From assembly GCA_017428485.1 (NCBI GenBank), contig JAFRQT010000010.1, forward strand, positions 1 through 64,000: a stretch of DNA of 64,000 bases. The letters are read 5' to 3'. Source of the DNA: Bacilli bacterium. Lineage in GTDB: Bacteria; Bacillota_I; Bacilli_A; RF39; UBA660. Both the position numbers and the translations under genes were made by a program. Positions 1-8,354 of this stretch are shown piece after piece. Position 1 is the stretch's first letter; the number at the start of each line of letters is the position of its first letter. Under the pieces are notes generated by a model, which worked only from the letters and a program-made list of their open reading frames with translations, did no database searches and was not told the origin of the DNA.

Positions 1-30
1 ATCCTGAGCCAGGATCAAACTCTCAATAAA
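1..30 (-). rRNA. 16S ribosomal RNA, 5' end only
   Basis: The reverse complement reads GAGAGTTTGATCCTGGCTCA, the universal conserved start of bacterial 16S rRNA (the 27F primer site). Only about the first 30 nt lie in the window; the gene continues off the left edge. The exact mature 5' end cannot be fixed from sequence. Upstream (higher coordinates) is a gene-free stretch with rRNA-type promoters. Confidence 0.93.
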
Positions 31-99
31 AAATTCTTTTATTGATAAAGAATTGATTTCATTTTAATCCTGTCTACAAAACTCATTATTTTACTTAGT

Positions 100-111
100 T
101 TTCAAAGATCA
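100..111 (-). promoter_or_regulatory. boxA-like rRNA antitermination element
   Basis: On the minus strand the leader of the 16S gene reads TGATCTTTGAAAA, close to the boxA consensus (TGCTCTTTGAAAA) bound by NusB/S10 in rRNA antitermination. It lies between the promoters and the 16S start, as expected. Assignment is by motif and position only. Confidence 0.6.
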
Positions 112-152
112 TTTGCAGCCTCAAAAGCCTTATTTTTTGCGGTTGCTCATAT

Positions 153-181
153 AATATATCATTTTCAATTTGCAATGTCAA
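153..181 (-). promoter_or_regulatory. Proximal rRNA promoter
   Basis: Minus-strand TTGACA (176-181), 17-nt spacer and TATATT (153-158): near-perfect housekeeping sigma promoter about 120 nt upstream of the 16S start. It shares its -35, spacing and -10 with the distal promoter at 311-339, giving the tandem P1/P2 layout usual for rRNA operons. Confidence 0.8.
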
Positions 182-310
182 CAACTTTTTTACATTTTTT
201 CAAAAAATTTTACAATTTTTTTATTTTTGGCATTTTTATGCGGTAAAAAAGCATTTTTAACACGAAAATTGTATCATATATTATAGTTTCACTTTTGCAA
301 GTGCCACAAT

Positions 311-339
311 AATATATCACTCATAAAATAAAATGTCAA
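311..339 (-). promoter_or_regulatory. Distal rRNA promoter
   Basis: Minus-strand TTGACA (334-339), 17-nt spacer and TATATT (311-316). A weaker TTGCAA/TATGAT pair with a 16-nt spacer (273-300) lies between this and the proximal promoter. Apart from these promoters, boxA and the 16S start I see nothing else in the gene-free stretch 31-349. Confidence 0.78.
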
Positions 340-349
340 CTATTTTTTC

Positions 350-379
350 GAAAATAAAAAGAAAGTATTTAATACTTCC
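350..379 (-). terminator. Terminator of the DUF402 phosphatase gene
   Basis: Minus strand: stem GGAAGTATT/AATACTTTC (361-379, one G-U pair) followed by a T-rich tract (350-360), about 35 nt after the stop of the DUF402 gene. It also insulates the rRNA promoters downstream. Confidence 0.75.
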
Positions 380-411
380 TATTACTATTATATTTTACTT
401 TTCAAAAATAT

Positions 412-942
412 TTACTTTTTTTGAATAGTTTTAAAAATATTATAATAGTATTCAATTACATTTGAATCAAAAGGAAACTCACCTTGTTTTTTCATCTCTA
501 TTAATGATGATAGTTCTTTCTTAATAATATAGTTAATTTCTTTAGAATACTTCATCAATTTTTTATGATAATTGTATTCATTTCTATCAAGAATTTTAAA
601 AGCTCCATCATTAAAAACTCTTAAATCTAAATCATAATCAATATACTTTATTGTCTTATCTTCAATTATATAAGGGCTAGCTATATTACAATAATAGAAT
701 ATTCCATTGTTTTTAATTTGAGCAATTATATTGAACCATCTGTTCTTATAGAAAAACATTATTGCTGGTTCTTTTGTTTTCCAAGTTCTCCCATCTTGTT
801 TAGTAACTAAAACATTTTCATTTCCAAGAACTATATATTCATCTTGTATATCAAGTATGTAAGCAATCTTCCAAGATTTATGTATCATTCCATTGTGTTT
901 GTAGCAATGAATTACAAGTGCGTCTCCTACTTTTAATTTCAT
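412..942 (-). CDS. DUF402-family nucleoside tri-/diphosphate phosphatase
   Basis: A 176-residue cytoplasmic protein that matches the B. subtilis YgaC/Ntdp type along its whole length: an early HCYKHNG segment, a TKQDGRTWKTKEPAI block near residues 47-61, YYCNIASP and the YIDYDLDLRV core near residues 105-113, then a charged helical C-terminus. Characterised members hydrolyse nucleoside tri- and diphosphates with divalent metal, using the conserved acidic residues of the YDLD region. A longer ORF exists upstream to 1029, but the ATG at 942 has a good ribosome site (AAGAGGTG, 5 nt away), gives the family's usual length and leaves room for the promoter at 1001-1029. It is a single-gene unit ended by the hairpin at 350-379. 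Confidence 0.88.
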   Translation of the reverse strand: MKLKVGDALVIHCYKHNGMIHKSWKIAYILDIQDEYIVLGNENVLVTKQDGRTWKTKEPAIMFFYKNRWFNIIAQIKNNGIFYYCNIASPYIIEDKTIKYIDYDLDLRVFNDGAFKILDRNEYNYHKKLMKYSKEINYIIKKELSSLIEMKKQGEFPFDSNVIEYYYNIFKTIQKK

Positions 943-1000
943 AGGGCACCTCTTTCTAACTATATTGTACCACATATCTTTTTCTTTTACTATTTTTTTT

Positions 1001-1029
1001 ATTATAAGCGTGTAAAGTAAAATAGTCAC
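1001..1029 (-). promoter_or_regulatory. Promoter of the DUF402 gene
   Basis: Minus-strand GTGACT (1024-1029), 17 nt, TATAAT (1001-1006). The -35 lies in the 3' arm of a perfect 10-bp hairpin (1019-1028 with 1038-1047). The remaining bases up to 1170 hold no recognisable feature. Confidence 0.65.
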
Positions 1030-1170
1030 TTTATAAATGACTATTTTGTTTCTTTAATATTTTATATTCTCGAACATGCAGAATAATTACTTTATTATTA
1101 ACAAATTCATTTCATTTTTTTGTACACCATTTTACTTCAATTATTTCTTCAGCTTAAATTTTATATCATA

Positions 1171-1197
1171 AAAAAGATTGAGAAATATCGCAATCTT
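1171..1197 (-). terminator. Terminator of the S41 protease gene
   Basis: Minus strand AAGATTG (1191-1197) pairs with CAATCTT (1174-1180) across a 10-nt loop, followed by a TTTTTTA tract. The stem touches the stop codon of the protease gene. Confidence 0.75.
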
Positions 1198-2434
1198 ATT
1201 TTTGTTCAGCAATAGTTAGTGCCTTATTTAATTGTTCATCTTTATCTTCTATTTCTATATCCGGTTTAATACCTATCTTATTAATTGAGTTACCATTTGG
1301 ACTTAACCAATAAGAAGTTGTATATTTCACCATTGCTCCGCTTGATAATTGTTTTGTTTCTTGTACGCTGCCTTTTCCAAAAGATTTAGTACCTATTATA
1401 ATTGCATTTAAATCTTCTTTTAATGCTAATGCAAGTATCTCTGATGCTGATGCACTATTTCCATTTATTATAACAGCAATTTTATCAAATGATTTATATT
1501 TAGATTTTTTAGAATAATGAGAAGTAATCTTTCCATTCCTATCCTTTAATTTATATATTACTTTTCCTTTATCTAAGAATAAATCAGCAATGTCATTTGC
1601 AATGTTTAGATAACCTCCAGTATTATCTCTAACATCTATTACTAATGATTTTATGTTATTATCATATTTATCTAATGCACTTTGTATTTGAGATAACGTA
1701 CTTGCAGAGAAAGTGTCTATTTCTAAATAACCAACATTTCCATATATCCTTGAAGTGACTGAATCAATTGTTACAAAATCTCTTTTTATTGTTATATCAT
1801 ATTTTTTATTATTTCTTTTATATATTATGTTAAATGATTCTTTGTTACTACCTTTAATATTATTAGCAACATATTCTGGATCCTTATCAGTTAAATCTAC
1901 ACCATCCAATTTAATCAAAATATCTCCAGACTTTAATCCGGCTTTCTCAGCAGGAGAATCAGTAAATACTCTATTAACTATAATTTCACTTTTATCATTA
2001 ATGGTTATTTCTATTCCAACGCCACTATAACTTCCTCCGAGTTGTTCTTGAAGATCATTATTAATGTCTTTTTCAATATATATGCTATATTCATCTTCGA
2101 GCAAACTATACATTCCTTTAATAGCGGCATCAATTAATTCACCTTTGTCTACCTTATCAATGTAACTATCCACAATTTGATTATAAGTATCAATTATTTC
2201 GTTAGAAGTTTTATTTTCAAATACATTATTAAGTGGAGATAATTTATCATAATTTCTAAATACAATTATTCCACTAGCAATACTCACTAAAGCTGTGGTT
2301 ATTAATATAATAATAATCACTTCTGTTAAATTAAACTCTAATGATTTAGTAACTGTACTTTCAGTAACTTCTTCCTTTTTCAAAGTTGTTTTCTTTCTAG
2401 TTGTACTTTTAGCTTCCTCTTTTTCCTTTTTCAA
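1196..2434 (-). CDS. S41-family C-terminal processing protease, membrane-anchored
   Basis: CtpA/CtpB-type periplasm-facing serine protease. Visible parts: a Lys/Glu/Thr-rich cytoplasmic tail, one membrane segment (about residues 40-62), a PDZ domain (about 135-215, SGVGIEI then DSPAEKAGLKSGDILIKLDG) and the S41 core with NSASASEI and SFGKGSVQ. By family alignment the Ser-Lys dyad is S332 and K357, counted from the longer GTG start at 2443. I prefer a TTG start at 2434 because AGGTGA sits 5 nt upstream and the GTG is part of that ribosome site. Known relatives cleave C-termini of secreted or membrane proteins; CtpB acts in the sigma-K sporulation checkpoint. It follows the small acidic gene by 16 nt, probably in one transcript. 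Confidence 0.9.
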   Translation of the reverse strand: MKKEKEEAKSTTRKKTTLKKEEVTESTVTKSLEFNLTEVIIIILITTALVSIASGIIVFRNYDKLSPLNNVFENKTSNEIIDTYNQIVDSYIDKVDKGELIDAAIKGMYSLLEDEYSIYIEKDINNDLQEQLGGSYSGVGIEITINDKSEIIVNRVFTDSPAEKAGLKSGDILIKLDGVDLTDKDPEYVANNIKGSNKESFNIIYKRNNKKYDITIKRDFVTIDSVTSRIYGNVGYLEIDTFSASTLSQIQSALDKYDNNIKSLVIDVRDNTGGYLNIANDIADLFLDKGKVIYKLKDRNGKITSHYSKKSKYKSFDKIAVIINGNSASASEILALALKEDLNAIIIGTKSFGKGSVQETKQLSSGAMVKYTTSYWLSPNGNSINKIGIKPDIEIEDKDEQLNKALTIAEQK

Positions 2435-2450
2435 TATAATCACCTATCTA

Positions 2451-2696
2451 TTATTTTGTTATTGTTTCTTCATTATTATGATAATAATTATATGCCATTT
2501 GATCAAGTTCTTCTTCAGTATATTCTTTACTATCATCAGCATCTACTTCCGAAGATGCAAGTTTCAAATTTTCTGCATCAGCCATTTCTCTTACTTCTTT
2601 AAATTTAGAACGTTTACCTATTTCAATAGCTGTATCCCTATCTAGTCCACCATTAATATCCGCAAGAAGAGATTCATCTAATTCATCATTGTTCAT
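2451..2696 (-). CDS. Small acidic protein with double-glycine-like leader
   Basis: An 81-residue protein with no family I recognise. The start at 2696 has GGAGGG 7 nt upstream; an in-frame ATG five codons earlier overlaps that site. The N-terminus ELDESLLADINGG fits the spacing of double-glycine leaders of bacteriocins and peptide signals (Leu -12, Leu -7, Ile -4, Gly-Gly -2/-1). The rest is hydrophilic and acidic with no cysteine, membrane segment or signal peptide, which is unlike most such peptides. It lies 16 nt upstream of the S41 protease gene. It could equally be an ordinary cytoplasmic acidic protein; no C39-type peptidase-transporter is in the window. Confidence 0.7.
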   Translation of the reverse strand: MNNDELDESLLADINGGLDRDTAIEIGKRSKFKEVREMADAENLKLASSEVDADDSKEYTEEELDQMAYNYYHNNEETITK

Positions 2697-2770
2697 AATT
2701 ATACCCTCCATAATAATTATATCATTTTATTAAAATCAATTAATAGTTTTATTATGACAATTTACGTAAA

Positions 2771-2794
2771 ATAAAAAGGTTGAATAATTCAACC
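2771..2794 (-). terminator. Terminator of the S10-spc-alpha operon
   Basis: Minus strand: AGGTTGAA (2787-2794) and TTCAACCT (2777-2784) form a perfect 8-bp stem with a 2-nt gap, followed by TTTTATTTT. It lies 4 nt beyond the rplQ stop and closes the long ribosomal operon. Confidence 0.85.
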
Positions 2795-2797
2795 TAA

Positions 2798-3142
2798 TTA
2801 TACTAATTCTAGACGAACTATTAAAGCGTCGTCTCCAACTCTTTCTTTTAATTTAATGATTCTAGTATATCCACCTTTTCTGTCTTGATATTTACTAACA
2901 ATTTCACTAAATAATTTTTGAACAAGATTATTATCATTGTTTAAGAAAGCAAGTGCTTTTCTTCTAGATACTAAATCTCCTCTTTTAGCATATGTAATCA
3001 TTTTATCAACAAACTTACGAACTTCTTTAGCTCTTTCTTCTGTTGTTTCAACATATCCATATTCTAAAACGTTTTTAGTTAGTCCAGATAAAATACTTCT
3101 TCTTACGCGAGTTTCTCTATTTAATTTTCTATATAATGCCAT
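2798..3142 (-). CDS. rplQ: 50S ribosomal protein L17
   Basis: A 114-residue L17, the last gene of the ribosomal operon. Family marks are the N-terminal LNRETRVRRSILSGLTKNVLEYG, the basic helix KRGDLVSRRKALAFL and the C-terminal GGYTRIIKLKERVGDDALIVRLEL strand. L17 is a large-subunit protein near the peptide exit tunnel. It starts 9 nt after rpoA, the usual rpoA-rplQ order, and the operon terminator follows at once. Confidence 0.97.
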   Translation of the reverse strand: MALYRKLNRETRVRRSILSGLTKNVLEYGYVETTEERAKEVRKFVDKMITYAKRGDLVSRRKALAFLNNDNNLVQKLFSEIVSKYQDRKGGYTRIIKLKERVGDDALIVRLELV

Positions 3143-3151
3143 TTTATCCTC

Positions 3152-4099
3152 CTAATCCTCATCACGGAACTTAAGTCCCATATCTCTTACTTTATCTAAT
3201 ACTTCTTTTAATGATTTTTTACCAAGATTTCTAATCTTCATCATTTCAGCTTCACTCTTAGCAGTTAAATCTTGTAATGTATGAATTGCATCTCTCTTTA
3301 AGCAATTATATGCTCTTACAGATAAATCTAATTCTTCAATAGGAGTTTCTAATGTCTTTTGAACAGTGTCTTCTTCTTTATCAGCAAGTACACTTTCAAG
3401 ACCACTTAGATTATGTAAATCAGTAATTACTTCAAAGTGATCAATGATTATTTTAGCTGCTCTTGCAACTGCTTCTTCTGGTTTTACTGATCCATTTGTC
3501 CAAACTTCTAAAGTTAATTTATCAAAGTTATCATTTTGTCCTACACGAGCACTTTCAACTTCATAACTAACTCTTTCAATTGGGCTATATATTGAATCAA
3601 TTCCAATTGCTCCAACTACATCTTTAACAGCTACTGCATTTACCTTTCCATCAACATATCCACGACCATTTGATACAGTCATAGTCATATCTAATACTCC
3701 ACCTTTAGAAAGTGTAGCGATTAATAAATCAGGATTGATAATATCTACTTCAGAATTCTTATCGATATCTTTTGCATATACTTCTCCTTCTTTAGTAGCT
3801 TTTAAATGTAATACTTGATCATTTTCACTATGATTTTTTAACACTAATTTCTTTAAGTTAAGAATGATTTCTGTTACGTCTTCTACAATTCCATCAACTT
3901 TTTGAAATTCATGCATTACTCCTTCAATTTTAATATCAGTAATTGCACTACCTTCTAAACTTGATAACATTACTCTTCTAAGAGCATTTCCTATAGTTGT
4001 TCCAAAACCTCTTTCAAGTGGTTCTAAAACAAATTTTCCATAACTATTACTTTCAACATATTCATTTACTTTGTAATCTGGTTTTATAAATTTTAACAT
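3152..4099 (-). CDS. rpoA: RNA polymerase alpha subunit
   Basis: A 315-residue alpha subunit of normal length. The N-terminal assembly domain (about 1-230) holds the LEPLERGFGTTIGNALRRVMLSSLEG motif that dimerises and binds beta; an acidic linker leads to the C-terminal domain (about 250-310, LDLSVRAYNCLKRDAIHTLQDL and RNLGKKSLKEV), which contacts UP elements and activators. It lies between rpsK and rplQ, so RNA polymerase supply is tied to ribosome synthesis. Confidence 0.98.
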   Translation of the reverse strand: MLKFIKPDYKVNEYVESNSYGKFVLEPLERGFGTTIGNALRRVMLSSLEGSAITDIKIEGVMHEFQKVDGIVEDVTEIILNLKKLVLKNHSENDQVLHLKATKEGEVYAKDIDKNSEVDIINPDLLIATLSKGGVLDMTMTVSNGRGYVDGKVNAVAVKDVVGAIGIDSIYSPIERVSYEVESARVGQNDNFDKLTLEVWTNGSVKPEEAVARAAKIIIDHFEVITDLHNLSGLESVLADKEEDTVQKTLETPIEELDLSVRAYNCLKRDAIHTLQDLTAKSEAEMMKIRNLGKKSLKEVLDKVRDMGLKFRDED

Positions 4100-4119
4100 G
4101 GTTTTTTCCCCTTCCTTAA

Positions 4120-4503
4120 CTATACACGTCTTCTCTTAGGTGGTCTGCATCCGTTATGTGGTACTGGTGTTACATCATTAATAGCAGTTATTTCAAGTCC
4201 AGCTGTTTGTAAACTTCTTACTGCAGTTTCACGACCTCCACCAATTCCTTTTACGAAAACTTCTACTTTTCTGATTCCTAAATCATAAGCAGCTTTACCA
4301 GCAGCTTCAGCACTCATTCCAGCAGCAAAAGGAGTTTTCTTTTTACTTCCTTTATATCCAACTGTTCCTGAAGATGCCCAACTAATTACTCCACCATCAT
4401 TATCAGTAATAGTTACGATAGTGTTATTAAATGTAGAGTGAATATGTGCTTGACCTTCAGTGATATCTCTTTTTGCTTTTCTTTTTCTTCTATTATAAGC
4501 CAT
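4120..4503 (-). CDS. rpsK: 30S ribosomal protein S11
   Basis: A 127-residue S11 of the small-subunit platform. Seen: the basic N-terminus [45 protein letters not shown], and the C-terminal [17 protein letters not shown] that contacts 16S rRNA near the E site. It sits 12 nt after rpsM and 20 nt before rpoA. Confidence 0.98.
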   Translation of the reverse strand: MAYNRRKRKAKRDITEGQAHIHSTFNNTIVTITDNDGGVISWASSGTVGYKGSKKKTPFAAGMSAEAAGKAAYDLGIRKVEVFVKGIGGGRETAVRSLQTAGLEITAINDVTPVPHNGCRPPKRRRV

Positions 4504-4515
4504 AAGTTATCCCTC

Positions 4516-4881
4516 CTATTTCTTCTTATTAGCAATAGTCTTACCTTTACCCTTACGAGTTCTAGCATTTCTACTTGTATGTTGTCCTCTTACTGGTAAG
4601 CCTTTTTTATGTCTTGTACCTTGATAAGAATTAATTTCCATCTTAGTCTTAATATTCATTTCAACTTCTCTTTTTAAGTCACCAACTAATACATATTTAT
4701 CAGCTTCAGCTCTTAAACGATTAATTTCTTCAACTGTTAAATTATCTGTTCTAGTATCCTCTGATACTTTAGCATCAGTACATATTTGATGAGCTCTTGA
4801 TGGACCAATTCCATAAATATAAGTAAGTGCTACTACTATCCTTTTATTTTTTGGTAAGTCAATATTTTTAATACGTGCCAT
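4516..4881 (-). CDS. rpsM: 30S ribosomal protein S13
   Basis: A 121-residue S13 of the 30S head, which contacts the P-site tRNA and 50S bridge. Family marks: [13 protein letters not shown] near the start, the helix-hairpin-helix [15 protein letters not shown], and the basic C-terminus [24 protein letters not shown]. It follows rpmJ by 13 nt in the standard alpha-operon order. Confidence 0.98.
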   Translation of the reverse strand: MARIKNIDLPKNKRIVVALTYIYGIGPSRAHQICTDAKVSEDTRTDNLTVEEINRLRAEADKYVLVGDLKREVEMNIKTKMEINSYQGTRHKKGLPVRGQHTSRNARTRKGKGKTIANKKK

Positions 4882-4894
4882 ATTTTCCTCCTAC

Positions 4895-5008
4895 TTAACC
4901 TTGTCTTTGTTTATGTTTAGGATTTTCACAAATTACCCAAACTTTTCCGTTTCTTTTAATTATTTTGCATTTGTCGCATATCTTTTTTACTGATGGTCTT
5001 ACTTTCAC
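4895..5008 (-). CDS. rpmJ: 50S ribosomal protein L36
   Basis: A 37-residue L36 with a GTG start: [26 protein letters not shown] then [10 protein letters not shown]. It keeps the zinc ligands C-x2-C, C and H (zinc-binding form). GGAGGG lies 7 nt before the GTG. The order infA-rpmJ-rpsM is the classic one. Confidence 0.96.
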   Translation of the reverse strand: MKVRPSVKKICDKCKIIKRNGKVWVICENPKHKQRQG

Positions 5009-5021
5009 TTTAATCCCTCCA

Positions 5022-5243
5022 TTACTTTCTATAAATTATACGCCCACGTGTTAAATCACATATAGGTATTTCCATAAGCACTGTATCACCTGGATAAATA
5101 CGAATCATGTTTAAGCGCATTTTCCCAGAAACGTGAGCTTCTACTATGTGCCCATTTTCAAGTTGTACCTTAAATTTTCCACCAGGTATAACTTCAAGTA
5201 CCTTTCCTTCAAGTTCAATATAACCGTCTTTTTCCTTGGCCAT
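5022..5243 (-). CDS. infA: Translation initiation factor IF-1
   Basis: A 73-residue single OB-fold protein that binds the ribosomal A site during initiation. Sequence features: [46 protein letters not shown], and the C-terminal [10 protein letters not shown]. It lies 3 nt after map; the map-infA-rpmJ order is typical of Bacillota. Confidence 0.97.
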   Translation of the reverse strand: MAKEKDGYIELEGKVLEVIPGGKFKVQLENGHIVEAHVSGKMRLNMIRIYPGDTVLMEIPICDLTRGRIIYRK

Positions 5244-5246
5244 TTT

Positions 5247-5996
5247 TCACTCTCCTGTTAATATCTCATAACCATCTTTGGTTACAAGCACTGTATGTTC
5301 GAAATGTGCTGCAATACTTCCATCTTGGGTAACAATTCCCCATTCATCTGGAAGAAGCCACACTTCCTTAGTGCCTAAACTAAACATAGGCTCGATTGCA
5401 AGTACCATACCTGCTTTTAGAATTATTCCTTCACTCTCATGATTACTATAGTTAGGAATATAAGGATCTTCATGAAGTTCACGTCCAACACCATGTCCAG
5501 TCAAACATGTAAACACTCCATAGTGATTCTCTCGAGCTACTCTACCAATTTGAGAGCAAACTTGATTTAGTTTTACACCTTCTTTAATAATTGAGATACC
5601 ATTATATAAAGCTTTTTGTGTATCTGATACAAATTTCTTTACTTTCTTACTAGTTTTACCAACTATATAAGTATATGCAGAATCTGAATAATATCCTTTA
5701 TAGATGGAACCCATATCTACTTTAACGATATCTCCCTCTTTAATGATAGTATCATCAGGGATTCCATGAACAACAACATCATTAATACTAATACATGCAG
5801 TTGCAGGAAACCCTTCATAATCAAGAAACGCTGGGGTAGCGCCATGACTAATTATATAGTCGTACGCAAATTTGTCAATTTCACGAGAAGTAACACCAGG
5901 TTTAATAAAATCTTTTAAACTTGATAATACTCCGTAAGTGATTTTTCCTGATTCCCTTATTAACTCAATTTCTTGCTCTGTTTTAATACTAATCAT
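5247..5996 (-). CDS. map: Methionine aminopeptidase, type I
   Basis: A 249-residue pita-bread-fold metallopeptidase that removes N-terminal Met from nascent proteins. Metal-site context is clear: VHGIPDDTIIKEGDIVKVDMGSIYKGYYSD (the two Asp ligands near D93 and D104), TGHGVGRELHEDP (His ligand), AIEPMFS (Glu) and the final FEHTVLVT with its Glu. No N-terminal zinc finger, as usual for bacterial type Ia. Its start overlaps the adk stop by 8 nt, suggesting coupled translation. Confidence 0.97.
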   Translation of the reverse strand: MISIKTEQEIELIRESGKITYGVLSSLKDFIKPGVTSREIDKFAYDYIISHGATPAFLDYEGFPATACISINDVVVHGIPDDTIIKEGDIVKVDMGSIYKGYYSDSAYTYIVGKTSKKVKKFVSDTQKALYNGISIIKEGVKLNQVCSQIGRVARENHYGVFTCLTGHGVGRELHEDPYIPNYSNHESEGIILKAGMVLAIEPMFSLGTKEVWLLPDEWGIVTQDGSIAAHFEHTVLVTKDGYEILTGE

Positions 5997-6648
5997 TTTT
6001 TTCTTCCTTTATTATTTTCTCTAGTTGATTTAATGTATTTTCAGCAGTTCCACTGCCATCTATTTCAATTAACATTCCTTGGTTTCTATAATATTCAATT
6101 ACTGGAGCACAATTTACTTGATATCTTTCATATCCAGCTTTATAGGCTTCTTCAGTATCATCATTACGAGTTGTAAGTTCAACATTACAATCATCACACA
6201 TGTTTTCAACTTTAGGAGCATTAACTCCAGTTAATTTATTATATGTTTTTTTACATACTGGACAAATTTGTCTTCCAATAGTTCTCTTTAAACCAGTTTC
6301 ATAGTCAACATTTAATAGAACAGCATAATCAATTTTAAGATTCAATTCTTTAGTTATTTCATTAACTGCAATAACTTGTTCCATACGTCTTGGATATCCA
6401 TCTAATATGAAACCTTTTTGAATATCGTCTTTCATTAATCTTTCTTTCATTAATGCATTTGTAATTTTATCATCAACTAGTTCACGTCTTGCTTGAATTT
6501 CTCTTATCATTTGCCCAAGTTCAGTACTTGGATCAACACCTCTTAAAAGTTCACCTGCAGAAATGCACACAAGTCCATATTTTTCATTTAACATAGAAGC
6601 AAGTGTTCCTTTTCCAGCAGCAGGTGGTGCAATTAAAATTAAATTCAT
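5989..6648 (-). CDS. adk: Adenylate kinase, zinc-LID form
   Basis: A 219-residue enzyme for ATP + AMP = 2 ADP. The ATG at 6648 is chosen because the family starts directly with the P-loop strand; 14 extra codons upstream lie inside secY. The LID carries four cysteines (C129, C132, C151, C154), the zinc-binding form common in Gram-positives. DGYPRR (AMP binding) is intact. The P-loop is unusual: APPAAGKGT in place of the common GxPGxGKGT, two Gly to Ala changes with the GKGT part kept. The secY-adk-map order is standard. Confidence 0.96.
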   Translation of the reverse strand: MNLILIAPPAAGKGTLASMLNEKYGLVCISAGELLRGVDPSTELGQMIREIQARRELVDDKITNALMKERLMKDDIQKGFILDGYPRRMEQVIAVNEITKELNLKIDYAVLLNVDYETGLKRTIGRQICPVCKKTYNKLTGVNAPKVENMCDDCNVELTTRNDDTEEAYKAGYERYQVNCAPVIEYYRNQGMLIEIDGSGTAENTLNQLEKIIKEEKND

Positions 6649-6649
6649 A

Positions 6650-7909
6650 TTATCTCCTATTATAATTTCTTGATGCGACAGAACTTTCAAGTTGTTTATA
6701 AGTTTCTAGAATAACACCAACAGCGATTAATATTGAAGTTCCTCCTAATTTTACAGAATCTGGAAGTCCAGTTATTAAAGTAAATATATATGGAAGAGCA
6801 GCAAGTAATGCTATAAATAATGCTCCCATAAATGTTATTCTTGATAAAACTTTTGAAATATAATCTTTGGTTTCTTTTCCAGGTCTAACACCAGGAATAT
6901 ATCCACCATTCTTATTTAAATTCTTTGATAATTCATCAGGGTTAATTGTTAAGAATGTATATATATAAGTAAATGCAATAATTAATACAATAAATAATAT
7001 AAATCCAACTGGTTTAGATGTTGATAAATAATTATTCATGAATGCAAGTACTTTTCCATTTTTAACAAAGTTAGATACTATAGATGGAATACCCATAATA
7101 ACACTTGCGATGATTACTGGCATAACGCTAGCAGAATTCAACTTAAGTGGTAAGAATGTTTGTTGTCCACCATAGCTTCCTGAACTTCTATTAGAATATT
7201 GAATAGGTATTCTTCTTTCAGCATTTTCTACCCAAATAATACCTACAATTATTACTAAGTATAGTAATATAAATATTGCAAATGTAATCCAAGCTACTAA
7301 TGCATTATTAGCATTTGGTATTAATGAAGTGTATGCTGTTTTAAACATACTTGGTAATGAGTTAACAATACCAGCCATAATTATTAAAGATACACCATTT
7401 CCAATTCCTTTATTAGTTATCTCATCACCTAACCATAATAAGAAGGCTGTTCCACCTGCTAAAATTATAGCACTCTTTAAACAAGTAATAAGACTTATTG
7501 TATTTCCTAAAAGCATCATTGGATAGAAGAAACCTTGAATAAATGCAACACTTAAACCTAAATATCTAGTTATTTTTGCAATTTTTCTTCTTCCTTCTTC
7601 ACCTAACTCTTTAAGTTCTTTGAAATATGGAATTATATCCATTTGTAATATTTGAATAACGATTGATGCACTAATATAAGGCATTACCCCTAGTGCAAAT
7701 ATTGAGTATTGTTTAAGTCCTCCACCACTTAATGCATTAAATAAATCTAAATAATCTAATTTATCAATATCACCAAGACGAGATACTATTGTTGGTAGAA
7801 CTATAGAATTACCAAGTGCAAATATAATTAATGCGCCTAAAGTAAATAATACTCTAAATCTTAAATCTTTGTTAGAAGATCTAAATATTTGCTTGAAAGT
7901 AGCAAACAT
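6650..7909 (-). CDS. secY: Protein translocase channel subunit SecY
   Basis: A 419-residue, ten-helix membrane protein forming the Sec protein-conducting channel. Family marks: an N-terminal RFRVLFTLGALIIFALGNSIVLPTI first helix, a GIMPYISASIVIQ-type plug/TM2 region (here LGVMPYISASIVIQILQ), the cytoplasmic RRIPIQYSNR loop and GVRPGKET. Gram-positive length. It starts 2 nt after the rplO stop and is followed by adk. Confidence 0.97.
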   Translation of the reverse strand: MFATFKQIFRSSNKDLRFRVLFTLGALIIFALGNSIVLPTIVSRLGDIDKLDYLDLFNALSGGGLKQYSIFALGVMPYISASIVIQILQMDIIPYFKELKELGEEGRRKIAKITRYLGLSVAFIQGFFYPMMLLGNTISLITCLKSAIILAGGTAFLLWLGDEITNKGIGNGVSLIIMAGIVNSLPSMFKTAYTSLIPNANNALVAWITFAIFILLYLVIIVGIIWVENAERRIPIQYSNRSSGSYGGQQTFLPLKLNSASVMPVIIASVIMGIPSIVSNFVKNGKVLAFMNNYLSTSKPVGFILFIVLIIAFTYIYTFLTINPDELSKNLNKNGGYIPGVRPGKETKDYISKVLSRITFMGALFIALLAALPYIFTLITGLPDSVKLGGTSILIAVGVILETYKQLESSVASRNYNRR

Positions 7910-7910
7910 C

Positions 7911-8354
7911 TTAAATCACCTCCGTAATTCCACCCATTTCCTCTATTTTAGTAATAGCACTATTAGTAAATACATTAGCTTTAACAGTTAATTTCTTTTC
8001 TAATTTACCATTACCTAATACTTTGATTCCACAAAGTTCTTTCTTAACTAGTCCTGTTTCTTTTAATAATTCAGGAGTAACTGTTTCTCCATCTTTAAAT
8101 CTATTTAAATCTGAAACATTAACAATTGAATATCTCTTTGTAAATCTTGCGTTAGAGAAACCACGTCTAGGTAATCTTTTATATAATGGAGTTTGTCCAC
8201 CTTCAAACCAAGGGCTTACTCCTCCACCACTTCTAGCCTTTTGTCCTTTTTCTCCACGTCCAGATGTTTTTCCTAAACCACTACCTGGTCCACGTCCAAC
8301 AACTTTTCTTCTGTGAGTTGATCCTTCAACTTTACTTAATTCATGTAATTTCAT
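7911..8354 (-). CDS. rplO: 50S ribosomal protein L15
   Basis: A 147-residue L15 with the family N-terminus ([20 protein letters not shown], then [23 protein letters not shown]) and [17 protein letters not shown], a basic unfolded extension that threads into 23S rRNA. Its start overlaps the rpsE stop by one base; rpmD (L30), which often sits between these two, is absent. Confidence 0.97.
   Translation of the reverse strand: MKLHELSKVEGSTHRRKVVGRGPGSGLGKTSGRGEKGQKARSGGGVSPWFEGGQTPLYKRLPRRGFSNARFTKRYSIVNVSDLNRFKDGETVTPELLKETGLVKKELCGIKVLGNGKLEKKLTVKANVFTNSAITKIEEMGGITEVI

Noticed and set aside
1755-2645. Plus-strand ORFs within the S41 protease and small acidic gene
   Set aside because: No ribosome sites, low-complexity hydrophobic translations, and fully inside well-supported minus-strand genes.
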